A stretch of DNA of 64,000 nucleotides from Rhizobium metallidurans (GTDB taxonomy: Bacteria > Pseudomonadota > Alphaproteobacteria > Rhizobiales > Rhizobiaceae): positions 1 through 64,000 of the forward strand of contig NZ_JACIDW010000007.1 in the NCBI RefSeq assembly GCF_014196505.1. The letters are read 5' to 3'. The notes below the pieces were generated by a model that was not told where the DNA came from, did not search any database, and saw nothing but the letters and a program-made list of their open reading frames with translations. The translations under genes were made by a program, and so were the position numbers. Positions within the stretch are counted from its first letter, which is position 1; each line of letters begins with the position of its first letter. Positions 17,231-25,556 of this stretch are shown piece by piece.

Positions 17231-17266
17231 AAAAAACCGGCGTCCATCACGGGCCGCCGGTTTTTT
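17231..17266. terminator. bidirectional rho-independent terminator
   Basis: AAAAAACCGGCG and CGCCGGTTTTTT make a perfect 12-bp stem with a 12-nt loop, with A and T runs built in so it works in both directions: for the holin-like gene (rightward) and for ecfG (leftward). A further CCGGTTTTTTTT copy at 17203-17214 could pair with the same A-rich arm. Confidence 0.85.
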
Positions 17267-17287
17267 CCTGGGCGCTGAACGCTTTCG

Positions 17288-17842
17288 TCAGAAGGCGAAA
17301 GCCTTGGAGGTCAGCGGCGACGAGGTCGCATCCGGTCCGAAATCGGCTTCACCGGTGATCTGCAGCATTTCCTGCAGCCGCTGGCGGGCGCGATTGACGC
17401 GGCTCTTGATCGTTCCGACCGCGCATCCGCAGATTTCGGCGGCTTCCTCGTAGGAGAAGCCGGAGGCGCCGACCAGGATGATCGCTTCGCGCTGGTCGCT
17501 CGGCAGTTGCTCGAGCGCCTTCTTGAAGTCCTGAAGATCGAGCGCGCCATATTGCGACGGATGCGTCGCCATGGATTCGGTAAAGAGCCCATCGCTGTCC
17601 TGGATCTCGCGGCCCGCCTTGCGCATCTGGCTGTAGAGCTCGTTGCGCAGGATGGTGAAGAGCCAGGCCTTCATGTTGGTGCCCATCTCGAAGTGGTCCT
17701 GCTTGGCCCACGCCTTCATGATGGTGTCCTGCACGAGGTCGTCGGCGCGGTCATGACGGCCGATCAGCGAAATGGCGAATGCGCGCAGGCTCGGGAGAGC
17801 CGAAAGAAGCTCGCGTTTGAAGCTTGGTTGCTGCTTGTCCAT
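17288..17842 (-). CDS. ecfG: ECF sigma factor of the general stress response, EcfG
   Basis: 184 residues from the ATG at 17842 (AAGG eight bases upstream). Region 2: LIGRHDRADDLVQDTIMKAW and the DNA-melting helix NMKAWLFTILRNELYS. Region 4: LPSDQREAIILVGASGFSYE followed by EAAEICGCAVGTIKSRVNRA. The gene order nepR-ecfG divergent from phyR is the standard arrangement. EcfG directs transcription from GGAAC-N16/17-CGTT promoters under stress and is held inactive by NepR. It starts 10 bases after nepR. Confidence 0.95.
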   Translation of the reverse strand: MDKQQPSFKRELLSALPSLRAFAISLIGRHDRADDLVQDTIMKAWAKQDHFEMGTNMKAWLFTILRNELYSQMRKAGREIQDSDGLFTESMATHPSQYGALDLQDFKKALEQLPSDQREAIILVGASGFSYEEAAEICGCAVGTIKSRVNRARQRLQEMLQITGEADFGPDATSSPLTSKAFAF

Positions 17843-17852
17843 CGATTGACCT

Positions 17853-18056
17853 TCACTTCGCTGCTTTGGCCGAGGCAAGTTCGGCCTGGTCGAGCTTTTC
17901 GAGGAGATCGAGGAACCGATCGGGGATCGCCTCCTCCTGGACAGCCGCGTAAAGCGATCTCAGCTTGACCCCGATCTGGCTGTTGGGGTCCATGATATCG
18001 CTTGCACGCAACTCAGCACGTTGCCCGTCTATCTGTTCGTTCTTCCGGCTTGTCAT
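17853..18056 (-). CDS. nepR: anti-sigma factor NepR
   Basis: 67 residues from the ATG at 18056. The conserved NepR core is NSQIGVKLRSLYAAVQEE followed by IPDRFLDLLEKLD, two helices that clamp either EcfG or phosphorylated PhyR. The frame is open upstream to 18158, but the family length and a GAAGAG before 18056 support this start. It is cotranscribed with ecfG. Confidence 0.93.
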   Translation of the reverse strand: MTSRKNEQIDGQRAELRASDIMDPNSQIGVKLRSLYAAVQEEAIPDRFLDLLEKLDQAELASAKAAK

Positions 18057-18222
18057 TAACTCTTCACTTCTCGTCCGTTGTCTGTAAGCCTCGCCTGCCG
18101 CTGCGGGAAAACCTTCATTCCGGTCCCCCGCCGCCATGGTCGAATTCTCGCCAGACAACCTTCTCGGAATGCATGTAGTGTCGCAGGTCGGTTTACGATG
18201 AGCCCCTTGTCGTGGGCAGTAG

Positions 18223-18247
18223 AATGCGCGGCGGTAAAAAAAGTTCC
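18223..18247 (-). promoter_or_regulatory. probable sigma-EcfG promoter for nepR-ecfG
   Basis: On the minus strand: GGAAC (18247-18243), 16 bases, CATT (18226-18223). The -10 part has one mismatch to CGTT. Autoregulation of nepR-ecfG is usual in this family, and the element mirrors the phyR promoter across a 9-base spacer. Confidence 0.55.
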
Positions 18248-18256
18248 TGATGTTCT

Positions 18257-18282
18257 GGAACTTTTTTCAGGTAGTGTGCGTT
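18257..18282 (+). promoter_or_regulatory. sigma-EcfG promoter for phyR
   Basis: GGAAC, 17 bases, CGTT, 47 bases before the phyR start: an exact match to the general stress promoter. Its -35 is one arm of an 11-bp inverted repeat whose other arm is the -35 of the divergent nepR promoter. Confidence 0.85.
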
Positions 18283-18329
18283 CTCGATGCACTGGAGCTG
18301 TTTTTCGGCCCTGCTTATGGGAGCTTTCT

Positions 18330-19124
18330 ATGACACTTTCTACTCGAATTGCGCCGCACCTTCCTTATCTGCGCCGCTATTCACGGGCGTTGACCGGCAC
18401 ACAGACATCAGGCGACGCATATGTCGCAGCAGTGCTTGAGGCAATCATTGCCGACATATCCATTTTCCCCGATACATCGAACGATCGCGTCGCACTCTAC
18501 AAACTGTTTACGGCGCTGTTTGGTTCCTCGACGGTTCAGATTCCCGAGCCCTCCTCCCCTTATGCCTGGGAGCAGCGCGCCACCATCAACCTCGGCAAGG
18601 TTTCGCCGCGCGCCCGCCAGGCATTCATCCTGGCCTCGGTCGAGAACTTCCGCGTCGGCGAGATCGCCGAAATCCTCGACAGCGAGGAAAGCGAAGTGGC
18701 CAACCTGCTCGACAGCGCATCGCGCGAGATTTCCCGCCAGGTCGCGACCGATATCATGATCATCGAGGACGAACCGCTGATCGCCATGGATATCGAGCAG
18801 ATGGTCGAAAGCCTCGGCCACCGCGTCACCGGCATCGCCCGCACCCACACGGAAGCCGTGGCGCTCTACAACAAGACCAAGCCGAGCATGGTTCTCGCCG
18901 ACATCCAGCTTGCCGACGGCAGCTCGGGTATCGACGCGGTCAACGACATCCTGAAGACCTCGAGCGTGCCGGTGATCTTCATCACCGCTTTCCCCGAGCG
19001 ACTTCTCACCGGCGAGCGTCCCGAACCGACCTTCCTCGTCACCAAGCCATTCAACCCTGACATGGTCAAAGCTCTGATCAGCCAGGCGCTATTCTTCAAT
19101 GAAAGCACGAAGGCAGCCGCCTGA
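18330..19124 (+). CDS. phyR: anti-anti-sigma response regulator PhyR
   Basis: 264 residues from the ATG at 18330, which has GGGAG six bases upstream; the longer open frame to 18078 runs through the promoter. Residues 1-135 are a sigma-like (ECF region 2/4) domain, ending in FRVGEIAEILDSEESEVANL. Residues 141-264 are a receiver with acidic pocket IIEDEP, phosphoacceptor Asp191 (VLADIQLADG), Thr in FITAF and Lys in TKPF. When phosphorylated, its sigma-like domain captures NepR and frees EcfG. Confidence 0.95.
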   Translation: MTLSTRIAPHLPYLRRYSRALTGTQTSGDAYVAAVLEAIIADISIFPDTSNDRVALYKLFTALFGSSTVQIPEPSSPYAWEQRATINLGKVSPRARQAFILASVENFRVGEIAEILDSEESEVANLLDSASREISRQVATDIMIIEDEPLIAMDIEQMVESLGHRVTGIARTHTEAVALYNKTKPSMVLADIQLADGSSGIDAVNDILKTSSVPVIFITAFPERLLTGERPEPTFLVTKPFNPDMVKALISQALFFNESTKAAA

Positions 19125-19144
19125 CGCTATATTTCAGCAATTGC

Positions 19145-19169
19145 GGAACAATGCGAAATGGGGAGCGTT
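19145..19169 (+). promoter_or_regulatory. sigma-EcfG promoter for the HWE kinase gene
   Basis: GGAAC, 16 bases, CGTT between phyR and the kinase gene. It overlaps a hairpin (GGGGAGCG at 19160-19167 and CGCTCCCC at 19185-19192) that may be the phyR terminator. Confidence 0.6.
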
Positions 19170-19292
19170 CCAGTCCAACTGAGGCGCTCCCCGGATATTA
19201 AGATTTTATCTAGCGCTTGCCCCTAAAAAGAAGCGGTAGGCGGGCTTTCGGGTCTGCTGACGGCATAAACGGATTGAAGGAAAGGCGGCTGG

Positions 19293-20327
19293 GTGAAGAG
19301 GACTGGACCATTGGCCGGCACGCCCTTCGCATTGGAAGGCAAAGAGCTGTTGATGGAGCGGGCGCTCGCCAGCGCGGGCATCGCCGTTGTCTATCAGGAT
19401 CCCGACCTCGGCATCGCCTATGCCGAGAACCTTCCCGCGCATCTCGAACATGCCGTTCTGCCCGGCGGCAGCGATGCCGACATGTTCGGCGAGGTGCATG
19501 GCCGCAATCTCGAAACGTTGAAACGCAAGGTGCTGGAAAGCGGAACGCCGGCGAGCACCGAAGCCGACATCGCCATCGACGGCGAAATGCGCACCTACGA
19601 AATCAAGGTACAGCGAGTCACGCTCGGCCATGAGATCGGACTGCTGTCTGTTATCACCGAGATCACCGAGACCAGACACCGCGAGAAGGTGCTGAAATCG
19701 CTTCTGCGCGAACTCTCGCACCGTTCGAAGAACCTGCTCGCGATCATCCAGGGCATCGCCACGCAGACCGCCCGCAACACACTGTCTCTCGACAGCTTCC
19801 TCGTGAAGTTCCGCGGGCGTCTTCAGTCGCTGTCGAACTCCCAGGATCTCATCACCGACAGTAGCTGGCGCGGGGCCTTCCTGTTCGAACTCACCCGCAA
19901 GCAGTTCGCCCCCTATTGGCCCGAGAGCGCCGGCCCCCTGCCCGTCACCGGGCTCAATGTTCACCTGACCCCCAACGCCGCGGTTCATGTCGGCCTTGCG
20001 CTGCACGAACTGATCGTCAATTCCGCGACCTTCGGCGCCATTGCCGGCGGTGCGCCTGCGATCGCGATCGACTGTCAGGAAACCATGCACGGCGACCGCA
20101 AGGCGATCAGCTTCAGTTGGACGGAAACGCTGCCCAATTCCGACGAAGTCCACGAGTTCAGCGAGAATACCTTCGGCCGCATCGTGCTCGAGCGCGTCGT
20201 GCCCTCCTCGGTCAACGGCAAGGCGGATCTGCGTCTGACGCCCGGCCGCATCGAGTATCATCTGTTGATCCCCGATACCGAATTCGAGATCCTCAAGCGC
20301 GCGCCGCAGCAGGTCGGCGGCGTCTGA
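19293..20327 (+). CDS. soluble HWE-family sensor histidine kinase next to phyR
   Basis: 344 residues without membrane helices. Residues about 20-130 look like a PAS sensor domain; the HWE/HisKA_2 dimerisation helix is LLRELSHRSKNLLAIIQGIA with phosphoacceptor His143; the ATP-binding domain has HELIVNSATFGA and the closing GKADLRLTPGRIEYHLLIP. HWE kinases of this sort (PhyK, LovK) phosphorylate PhyR. Location beside phyR and behind a sigma-EcfG promoter makes that the likely partner. The GTG start at 19293 is uncertain. A strong terminator follows. Confidence 0.85.
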   Translation: MKRTGPLAGTPFALEGKELLMERALASAGIAVVYQDPDLGIAYAENLPAHLEHAVLPGGSDADMFGEVHGRNLETLKRKVLESGTPASTEADIAIDGEMRTYEIKVQRVTLGHEIGLLSVITEITETRHREKVLKSLLRELSHRSKNLLAIIQGIATQTARNTLSLDSFLVKFRGRLQSLSNSQDLITDSSWRGAFLFELTRKQFAPYWPESAGPLPVTGLNVHLTPNAAVHVGLALHELIVNSATFGAIAGGAPAIAIDCQETMHGDRKAISFSWTETLPNSDEVHEFSENTFGRIVLERVVPSSVNGKADLRLTPGRIEYHLLIPDTEFEILKRAPQQVGGV

Positions 20328-20376
20328 CCGTCAGCACCTGACTTTTCCATCCATGTCCGTCGAAAACAGCGCATAA

Positions 20377-20415
20377 GAAAACAGCCAGTGCGAGGGCGGC
20401 GCACCGGCTGTTTTC
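20377..20415 (+). terminator. rho-independent terminator after the HWE kinase gene
   Basis: GAAAACAGCC and GGCTGTTTTC form a 10-bp stem; inside it GTGCG and CGCAC pair across a single mismatch, giving an almost continuous 15-bp helix. It ends in TTTTC and lies 50 bases behind the stop codon. Confidence 0.85.
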
Positions 20416-20772
20416 ACTCACCGGGAGGGGACCGTGAGTGTGATCCGAAGGTGGTTTGGGGGCGCGCATTTTTGGGTCGATGCGATCACCATTCGGATAT
20501 CGCCATAACGGGCTATGCGAGCAATGGTTCCCCCTCTTCACGAAAAATCTCTGATTTTTTCAATTATTCTTCCGCTGTGAAGATCGGCGCGGCCGCGAGC
20601 GCCCATCGAGCAACTTAACAGCAATAAACTCAAAATCAAAAAACTGTTCAAAAACAGAAAGATAAACCGAGCCTGAAGGCTGCTCTATGCTAAAATTTTA
20701 CCGTTTGATAAATTTTTTATCCTGAGTTACGCTTCCGTCCACTGGCCGTTTACCTATAATGAGGGAACTTCA
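20416..20772. other. AT-rich regulatory stretch upstream of preTA
   Basis: No gene seen. The stretch falls from high GC to strongly AT-rich. It holds several short palindromes: GAAAAATC-TCT-GATTTTTTC (20542-20561), TAAAATTTTA (20691-20700) and GATAAATTTTTTATC (20707-20721). These are candidates for the operator and promoter of preTA. No RutR-type site (TTGACCA-N2-TGGTCAA) was found here. Confidence 0.45.
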
Positions 20773-22134
20773 ATGGAACGTCTGGACACTGGGATTCATG
20801 CTGGCCGGCTTTCGCCCGCCGAGTATGACAAGAATTTCTCCGATCTTCACCCCCGCCTCGACAAGCATGAGGCACTGGTCGCCTCCGACCGCTGTTATTT
20901 CTGTTATGACGCGCCCTGTATGACGGCCTGTCCCACCGCCATCGATATCCCGCTCTTCATCCGGCAGATATCGACTGGCAATCCGCTGGGCTCCGCCAAG
21001 ACCATCTTCGACCAGAACATCCTGGGCGGCATGTGCGCCCGCGTCTGTCCCACCGAAGAGCTCTGCGAGCAGGCCTGTGTGCGCAACACGGCCGAGGAGC
21101 GCCCCGTCGAGATCGGCCGCCTGCAGCGCTACGCCACCGATGCGGCCATGCAGGCTGGCAAGCAGTATTACACCCGCGCCGCCTCGACAGGAAAGACGGT
21201 CGCCGTCGTCGGCGCCGGCCCGGCCGGGCTCGCCGCCGCGCACCGTCTCGCCGTCAACGGCCATGAGATCGTGATCTATGACGCCAAGCCGAAATCCGGC
21301 GGCCTCAACGAGTACGGCATCGCCACCTACAAGTCCGTCGACGGCTTCGCGCAGAAGGAAGTCGACTACGTGCTCTCGATCGGCGGCATCGAGATCAGGC
21401 ACGGGCAATTGCTCGGCCGCGACCTGCAACTCGCCGACCTGCAGTCCCAGTATGACGCGGTCTTTCTCGGCATCGGCCTCTCGGGCGTCAACGCGCTCCG
21501 CGTCGAGGGAGAAAACCTCGCGGGCGTCGATGACGCGGTCGACTTCATCGCCGCGCTGCGCCAGACCGACAACAAGGCCGATATCGCCATCGGCCGCCGC
21601 GTCATCGTGCTCGGCGGCGGCATGACCGCCATCGACGCGGCCGTGCAGGCCAAGCTTTTGGGCGCCGAGGAAGTCACCATCTGCTACCGCCGCGGCAAGG
21701 AGCACATGAACGCCTCGGAGTTCGAGCAGGATCTGGCGACCTCCAGGGGCGTCATCATCCGCCACTGGCTGGCACCGAAGGCGATCCTCGCGCAGGACGG
21801 CAAGGTCGCGGCCCTCGAGGTCGAATACACCACGCTGTCGGAAGGACGCCTGGCGACCACCGGCGAGACCGGCGTCATTGCCGCCGACCAGATCTTCAAG
21901 GCGATCGGCCAGACCCTCGTCTCGTCGAGCCTCGGAAGCCTGCGTCTGGAATCCGGCCGCATCGTCGTCGATGAGGAAGGCCGCACCTCGCTTGATGGCG
22001 TCTGGGCCGGCGGCGACTGCGTCTTCGGGGGCAACGACCTCACCGTCTCGGCCGTCGCCAATGGCCGCGACGCCGCCGAATCCATTCACCGCATGCTGGC
22101 CGCCGGCACGCAGCCGGCCGTTGCCGTCGCCTGA
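20773..22134 (+). CDS. preT: NAD-dependent dihydropyrimidine dehydrogenase subunit PreT
   Basis: 453 residues. The N-terminal domain has the Fe-S cysteines of the GltB-small-subunit type (CYFCYDAPCMTACP, then CARVCPTEELCEQAC). Two nucleotide-binding motifs follow: VAVVGAGPAGLAAAHRLA for FAD and VIVLGGGMTAIDAA for NAD(P). It passes electrons from the nicotinamide cofactor to PreA, which reduces uracil and thymine in the first step of reductive pyrimidine breakdown. GAGGGAAC precedes the ATG. preA follows 15 bases later. Confidence 0.93.
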   Translation: MERLDTGIHAGRLSPAEYDKNFSDLHPRLDKHEALVASDRCYFCYDAPCMTACPTAIDIPLFIRQISTGNPLGSAKTIFDQNILGGMCARVCPTEELCEQACVRNTAEERPVEIGRLQRYATDAAMQAGKQYYTRAASTGKTVAVVGAGPAGLAAAHRLAVNGHEIVIYDAKPKSGGLNEYGIATYKSVDGFAQKEVDYVLSIGGIEIRHGQLLGRDLQLADLQSQYDAVFLGIGLSGVNALRVEGENLAGVDDAVDFIAALRQTDNKADIAIGRRVIVLGGGMTAIDAAVQAKLLGAEEVTICYRRGKEHMNASEFEQDLATSRGVIIRHWLAPKAILAQDGKVAALEVEYTTLSEGRLATTGETGVIAADQIFKAIGQTLVSSSLGSLRLESGRIVVDEEGRTSLDGVWAGGDCVFGGNDLTVSAVANGRDAAESIHRMLAAGTQPAVAVA

Positions 22135-22149
22135 AGGGGAGAGTGAACC

Positions 22150-23463
22150 ATGGCTGATCTCCGCAACAATTTCGTCGGCATCAAATCGCCGAACCCCTTC
22201 TGGCTCGCCTCGGCGCCGCCGACGGACAAGGCCTACAACGTCGAGCGCGCCTTCAAGGCGGGCTGGGGCGGCGTGGTCTGGAAGACGCTGGGCGAGGAAG
22301 GCCCGCCCGTCGTCAACGTCAACGGCCCGCGCTACGGCGCGATCTGGGGCGCCGACCGCCGCCTGCTCGGCCTCAACAACATCGAGCTCATCACCGACCG
22401 CGACCTCTACACCAACCTGCGCGAAATGAAGCAGGTGAAGATGAACTGGCCGGACCGGGCGCTGATCGCCTCGATCATGGTCCCCTGCGAGGAAGAGAGC
22501 TGGAAGGCGATCCTGCCGCTGGTGGAAGAGACCGGCGCCGACGGCATCGAGCTCAATTTCGGCTGTCCGCACGGCATGTCCGAGCGCGGCATGGGTGCCG
22601 CCGTCGGCCAGGTGCCTGAGTATATCGAGATGGTGGTGCGCTGGTGCAAGCAGTACACCCGCATGCCGGTCATCACCAAGCTGACGCCCAACATCACCGA
22701 CATCAGGAAGCCTGCCCGCGCGGCCAAAGCCGGCGGCACCGACGCCGTGTCGCTGATCAACACGATCAACTCGATCACCTCGGTCAATCTCGACACCTTC
22801 TCGCCGGAACCCTCGATCGACGGACGTGGCAGCCATGGCGGCTATTGCGGCCCGGCGGTCAAGCCGATCGCGCTCAACATGGTGGCCGAGATCGCTCGCG
22901 ATCCACAAACCCAGGGCCTGCCGATCTCAGGCATCGGTGGCGTCACCACCTGGCGTGACGCGGCCGAGTTCCTGGCGCTCGGCGCCGGCAACGTGCAGGT
23001 CTGCACGGCGGCGATGACCTACGGCTTCAAGATCGTCCAGGAGATGATCTCGGGTCTCTCCGACTGGATGGACGCCAAGGGCCACCGCAACCTCGACGAC
23101 ATTACCGGCCGCGCCGTGCCCAATGTCTCCGACTGGCAGTACCTGAACCTCAACTACATCGCCAAGGCCAAGATCGACCAGGACGCCTGCATCAAGTGCG
23201 GCCGCTGCCACATCGCCTGCGAGGACACCTCGCATCAGGCGATCACGCAGTTCGTCAACGGCGTCAGGCACTTCGAGGTGATGGAAGACGAATGCGTCGG
23301 CTGCAACCTCTGCGTCAACGTCTGTCCCGTCGAAAACTGCATCACCATGGAGCAGCTACCCGCTGGCAGCCTCGACGAACGCACCGGCAAGACCGTCGAC
23401 CCCAACTACGCCAACTGGACGACGCACCCGAACAACCCGATGGCCCGGCAGGCCGCGGAGTAA
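22150..23463 (+). CDS. preA: NAD-dependent dihydropyrimidine dehydrogenase subunit PreA
   Basis: 437 residues: a dihydroorotate-dehydrogenase-like TIM barrel binding FMN, with the catalytic loop in LNFGCPHGMSERGMG, followed by two [4Fe-4S] ferredoxin motifs (CIKCGRCHIAC and CVGCNLCVNVCPVENC). This is the arrangement of the C-terminal half of mammalian dihydropyrimidine dehydrogenase. It reduces uracil/thymine to the 5,6-dihydro forms, which the hydantoinase-type enzyme at 31.1 kb can open. Confidence 0.94.
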   Translation: MADLRNNFVGIKSPNPFWLASAPPTDKAYNVERAFKAGWGGVVWKTLGEEGPPVVNVNGPRYGAIWGADRRLLGLNNIELITDRDLYTNLREMKQVKMNWPDRALIASIMVPCEEESWKAILPLVEETGADGIELNFGCPHGMSERGMGAAVGQVPEYIEMVVRWCKQYTRMPVITKLTPNITDIRKPARAAKAGGTDAVSLINTINSITSVNLDTFSPEPSIDGRGSHGGYCGPAVKPIALNMVAEIARDPQTQGLPISGIGGVTTWRDAAEFLALGAGNVQVCTAAMTYGFKIVQEMISGLSDWMDAKGHRNLDDITGRAVPNVSDWQYLNLNYIAKAKIDQDACIKCGRCHIACEDTSHQAITQFVNGVRHFEVMEDECVGCNLCVNVCPVENCITMEQLPAGSLDERTGKTVDPNYANWTTHPNNPMARQAAE

Positions 23464-23483
23464 GCAAGTCCAGTTGTCAGAAT

Positions 23484-23530
23484 ACAAAGCCGCAAACTGT
23501 AAAGCGACACTTTACAGTTTGCGGCTTTGT
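23484..23530. repeat. perfect 21-bp inverted repeat between preA and higB
   Basis: Arms 23484-23504 and 23510-23530 are perfectly complementary over 21 bp with the loop CGACA. The outer part reads ACAAAGCCGC. It may terminate preTA, but no T run follows; it also covers the -35 of the higBA promoter, so it may be an operator for the toxin-antitoxin complex. Confidence 0.85.
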
Positions 23531-23539
23531 GATTATATA
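23511..23539 (+). promoter_or_regulatory. sigma-70-type promoter of higBA
   Basis: TTTACA (23511-23516), 17 bases, TATATA (23534-23539). The -35 is within the right arm of the 21-bp inverted repeat. Transcription would begin at or next to the A of the higB ATG (23545), implying a leaderless transcript. Confidence 0.55.
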
Positions 23540-23544
23540 TCTTC

Positions 23545-23835
23545 ATGAGGATACGGAATATTCCCCACAAAGGCCTTCGACGGTTCGTCGTCGATGACGA
23601 CACGTCCGGTCTCCAGCCGGCTGTCGTGGGCAAACTGCGCCGCATGGTTTCCTATCTGCAGGATATGCAGACGGAAGACGAACTAAGGGTCGTTCCAAGC
23701 TGGAAAGCGCACCAACTTACAGGCGACCGGAAAGGCACTTGGAGCCTTTTCGTCACCAAGAACTGGCGGCTTACATTTCGTATCGACAACGCGGAGATCG
23801 AGATTATCGATCTGAACTACGAAGACTATCACTAG
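23545..23835 (+). CDS. higB: RelE/HigB-family toxin
   Basis: 96 residues of the HigB type: HKGLRRFVVDDDTSGLQP near the start, WKAHQLTGDRKGTWSLFVTK in the middle and WRLTFRIDN with the closing LNYEDYH. HigB toxins cleave mRNA on the ribosome. The toxin gene precedes the antitoxin, as usual for higBA. It is inserted directly behind preTA. Confidence 0.92.
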   Translation: MRIRNIPHKGLRRFVVDDDTSGLQPAVVGKLRRMVSYLQDMQTEDELRVVPSWKAHQLTGDRKGTWSLFVTKNWRLTFRIDNAEIEIIDLNYEDYH

Positions 23836-23845
23836 GAATAAACCC

Positions 23846-24160
23846 ATGACGGACGCACTTGGTATTCGCGTAAAGAGCCCCGCACACCCCGGCGACTTTC
23901 TGAAGCACGAGGTCCTGGAGGAGCTTGCGCTTTCGGTAACCGATGCCGCGCGCGTCCTCGGCGTGACCCGCCCCGCCCTTTCGGCGCTGCTCAACGAGCG
24001 CGCATCGCTCTCGCCGGAAATGGCGCTGCGGTTCGAGAAGGCGTTCGGGCTTTCCATGGATACGCTGATGCGCATGCAAAACAGCTTCGACATCGCCCAA
24101 GCCCGCAAGCGTGAGAACGACATCAACGTTGCGCCCTATCGCTCCGGCTCGCATCCGTAG
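23846..24160 (+). CDS. higA: HigA-family antitoxin
   Basis: 104 residues with an XRE-type helix-turn-helix: HPGDFLKHEVLEELALSVTD then AARVLGVTRPALSALLNERA. HigA binds HigB and, with it, represses the operon. It starts 10 bases after higB. The 21-bp inverted repeat upstream is the obvious candidate operator. Confidence 0.92.
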   Translation: MTDALGIRVKSPAHPGDFLKHEVLEELALSVTDAARVLGVTRPALSALLNERASLSPEMALRFEKAFGLSMDTLMRMQNSFDIAQARKRENDINVAPYRSGSHP

Positions 24161-24272
24161 TTCCACGTTCCGATATGGCTGTGTCGCGCACACCACCGGC
24201 ATGCGCCAAACGGGGAGATTGAGTTTTGCGTCGCGGCGCGCATAGTCATCGCAGGCTGGAGAGGTGGCCCGC

Positions 24273-25331
24273 ATGACCCGTCATATCGTTGCCATCGGCC
24301 CGCTGCCGCCTCCGCTGCACGGCCTTTCCATCGCGACGGCGGCCATGGTGGAGCTGCTATCGGAAGACCACACCGTCGTCACCAGCAACCTCTCGCCACC
24401 GGCAGGGGGTTCCCGTCTCTGGCGGCATCCTGCAAAGGCGGCGAAAGTCGTCGCCGCGCTCGCCAGCCTCGCACGCGAGCGCGGACATCCCGACAAGGCC
24501 TGCTACCTTGCCTGCGACGGCGGTCTCGGGCAACTCTACACGCTGCTGCTCCTGGCCGTCGCCCGGCTCTTCGCCTACCCGACCTACCTGCACCACCACA
24601 GCTTTCGCTATATCGACCGGCCGAGCTTGACCATGCGCGCCATCCTGGCGCTCGCCGCTCCCGACCTCACCCATGTCTTTCTCTGCGGCATGATGCGCGA
24701 CCGCTTCATCGACACCTATGACAGACGCCTGCACGCCGCCATCGTCTCAAATGCCGCCTTCGTACATCCGCAGAACGATGGCGCGGCGATCCCGGCCCGT
24801 CCGCTGACGATCGGCATGCTCAGCAACCTCAGCCGCGCCAAGGGGCTCGGGACGTTTCTCGATCTGCTGCGCCACGCGATCCTGCAGGGCTTGCCGATCC
24901 GCGCCGTGCTTGCCGGCCCGGTGACAGATAACGACGACCGCGCCATGATCGATACGGCGCTCAATGAATTCGCTGGCTCGCTCGATTATCGCGGCCGCGT
25001 GCTTGGTGACGACAAGGCGAAGTTCTACCGCGATATCGACGTCTTCGTCTTTCCGACGACCTACGTCAACGAGGCCCAGCCGATCGTCGTCTTCGAAGCC
25101 AAGGCGGCGGGAAGCGCCGTCATCGCCTATGATCGCGGCTGCATCCACAACCAGCTCGATGAGACCGACCTCCTCGTCCCCGCCCATGGCGCGTTCACGG
25201 AGATCGCCATCGCCTGGCTGTCGGAAATCCCCTCGGACGACAGGCGAGACCAGCGAAGACGCGAGGCAAGGCAGATCCACGAGATCAGGCAGAAAACCGC
25301 GCGCAAACAGGCGAAGTCCTTGATGCAGTGA
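24273..25331 (+). CDS. glycosyltransferase family 4-like protein
   Basis: 352 residues from the ATG at 24273 (GGAGAGG eight bases upstream; a GTG at 24264 lies in the Shine-Dalgarno itself). GT-B fold features: AIGPLPPPLHGLSIATAAMV at the N-terminus with the nucleotide-loop style, LTIGMLSNLSRAKGLGTFLD starting the second domain, and NEAQPIVVFEAKAAGSAVIA, the ExxxxxxxE region that binds the sugar nucleotide. The acceptor is unknown. It is alone between higBA and the phytochrome gene, so context gives no pathway. Confidence 0.8.
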   Translation: MTRHIVAIGPLPPPLHGLSIATAAMVELLSEDHTVVTSNLSPPAGGSRLWRHPAKAAKVVAALASLARERGHPDKACYLACDGGLGQLYTLLLLAVARLFAYPTYLHHHSFRYIDRPSLTMRAILALAAPDLTHVFLCGMMRDRFIDTYDRRLHAAIVSNAAFVHPQNDGAAIPARPLTIGMLSNLSRAKGLGTFLDLLRHAILQGLPIRAVLAGPVTDNDDRAMIDTALNEFAGSLDYRGRVLGDDKAKFYRDIDVFVFPTTYVNEAQPIVVFEAKAAGSAVIAYDRGCIHNQLDETDLLVPAHGAFTEIAIAWLSEIPSDDRRDQRRREARQIHEIRQKTARKQAKSLMQ

Positions 25332-25556
25332 AATTTCCTGCCTCGCCCGCTGGAAATCCGGATGGCTTGACGCATATTTTCAATCCTGCTCATTAGAGAT
25401 CTGTCTCGCGTCCCGAACCGAAAACTGGAAATCCCACAGCATGCCCCCTTGCAGCGCGCTTCGCGCCCACACCAGCCATTGCCACGCAGCGGCAGACGTT
25501 TTTCCAGTTCGCCCGATGGCAGACGCTGCCCCGCATGATCGGGAGCATGGTCCGTC

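Noticed and set aside
20755..20760. Perfect TATAAT just before preT
   Set aside because: It lies only 12 bases before the ATG and runs into the GAGGG ribosome site, with no matching -35 at 17 bases, so it is probably not the promoter.
20770..22908. 712-codon open frame antisense to preT-preA
   Set aside because: Shadow frame; both sense genes carry complete Fe-S and cofactor motifs.
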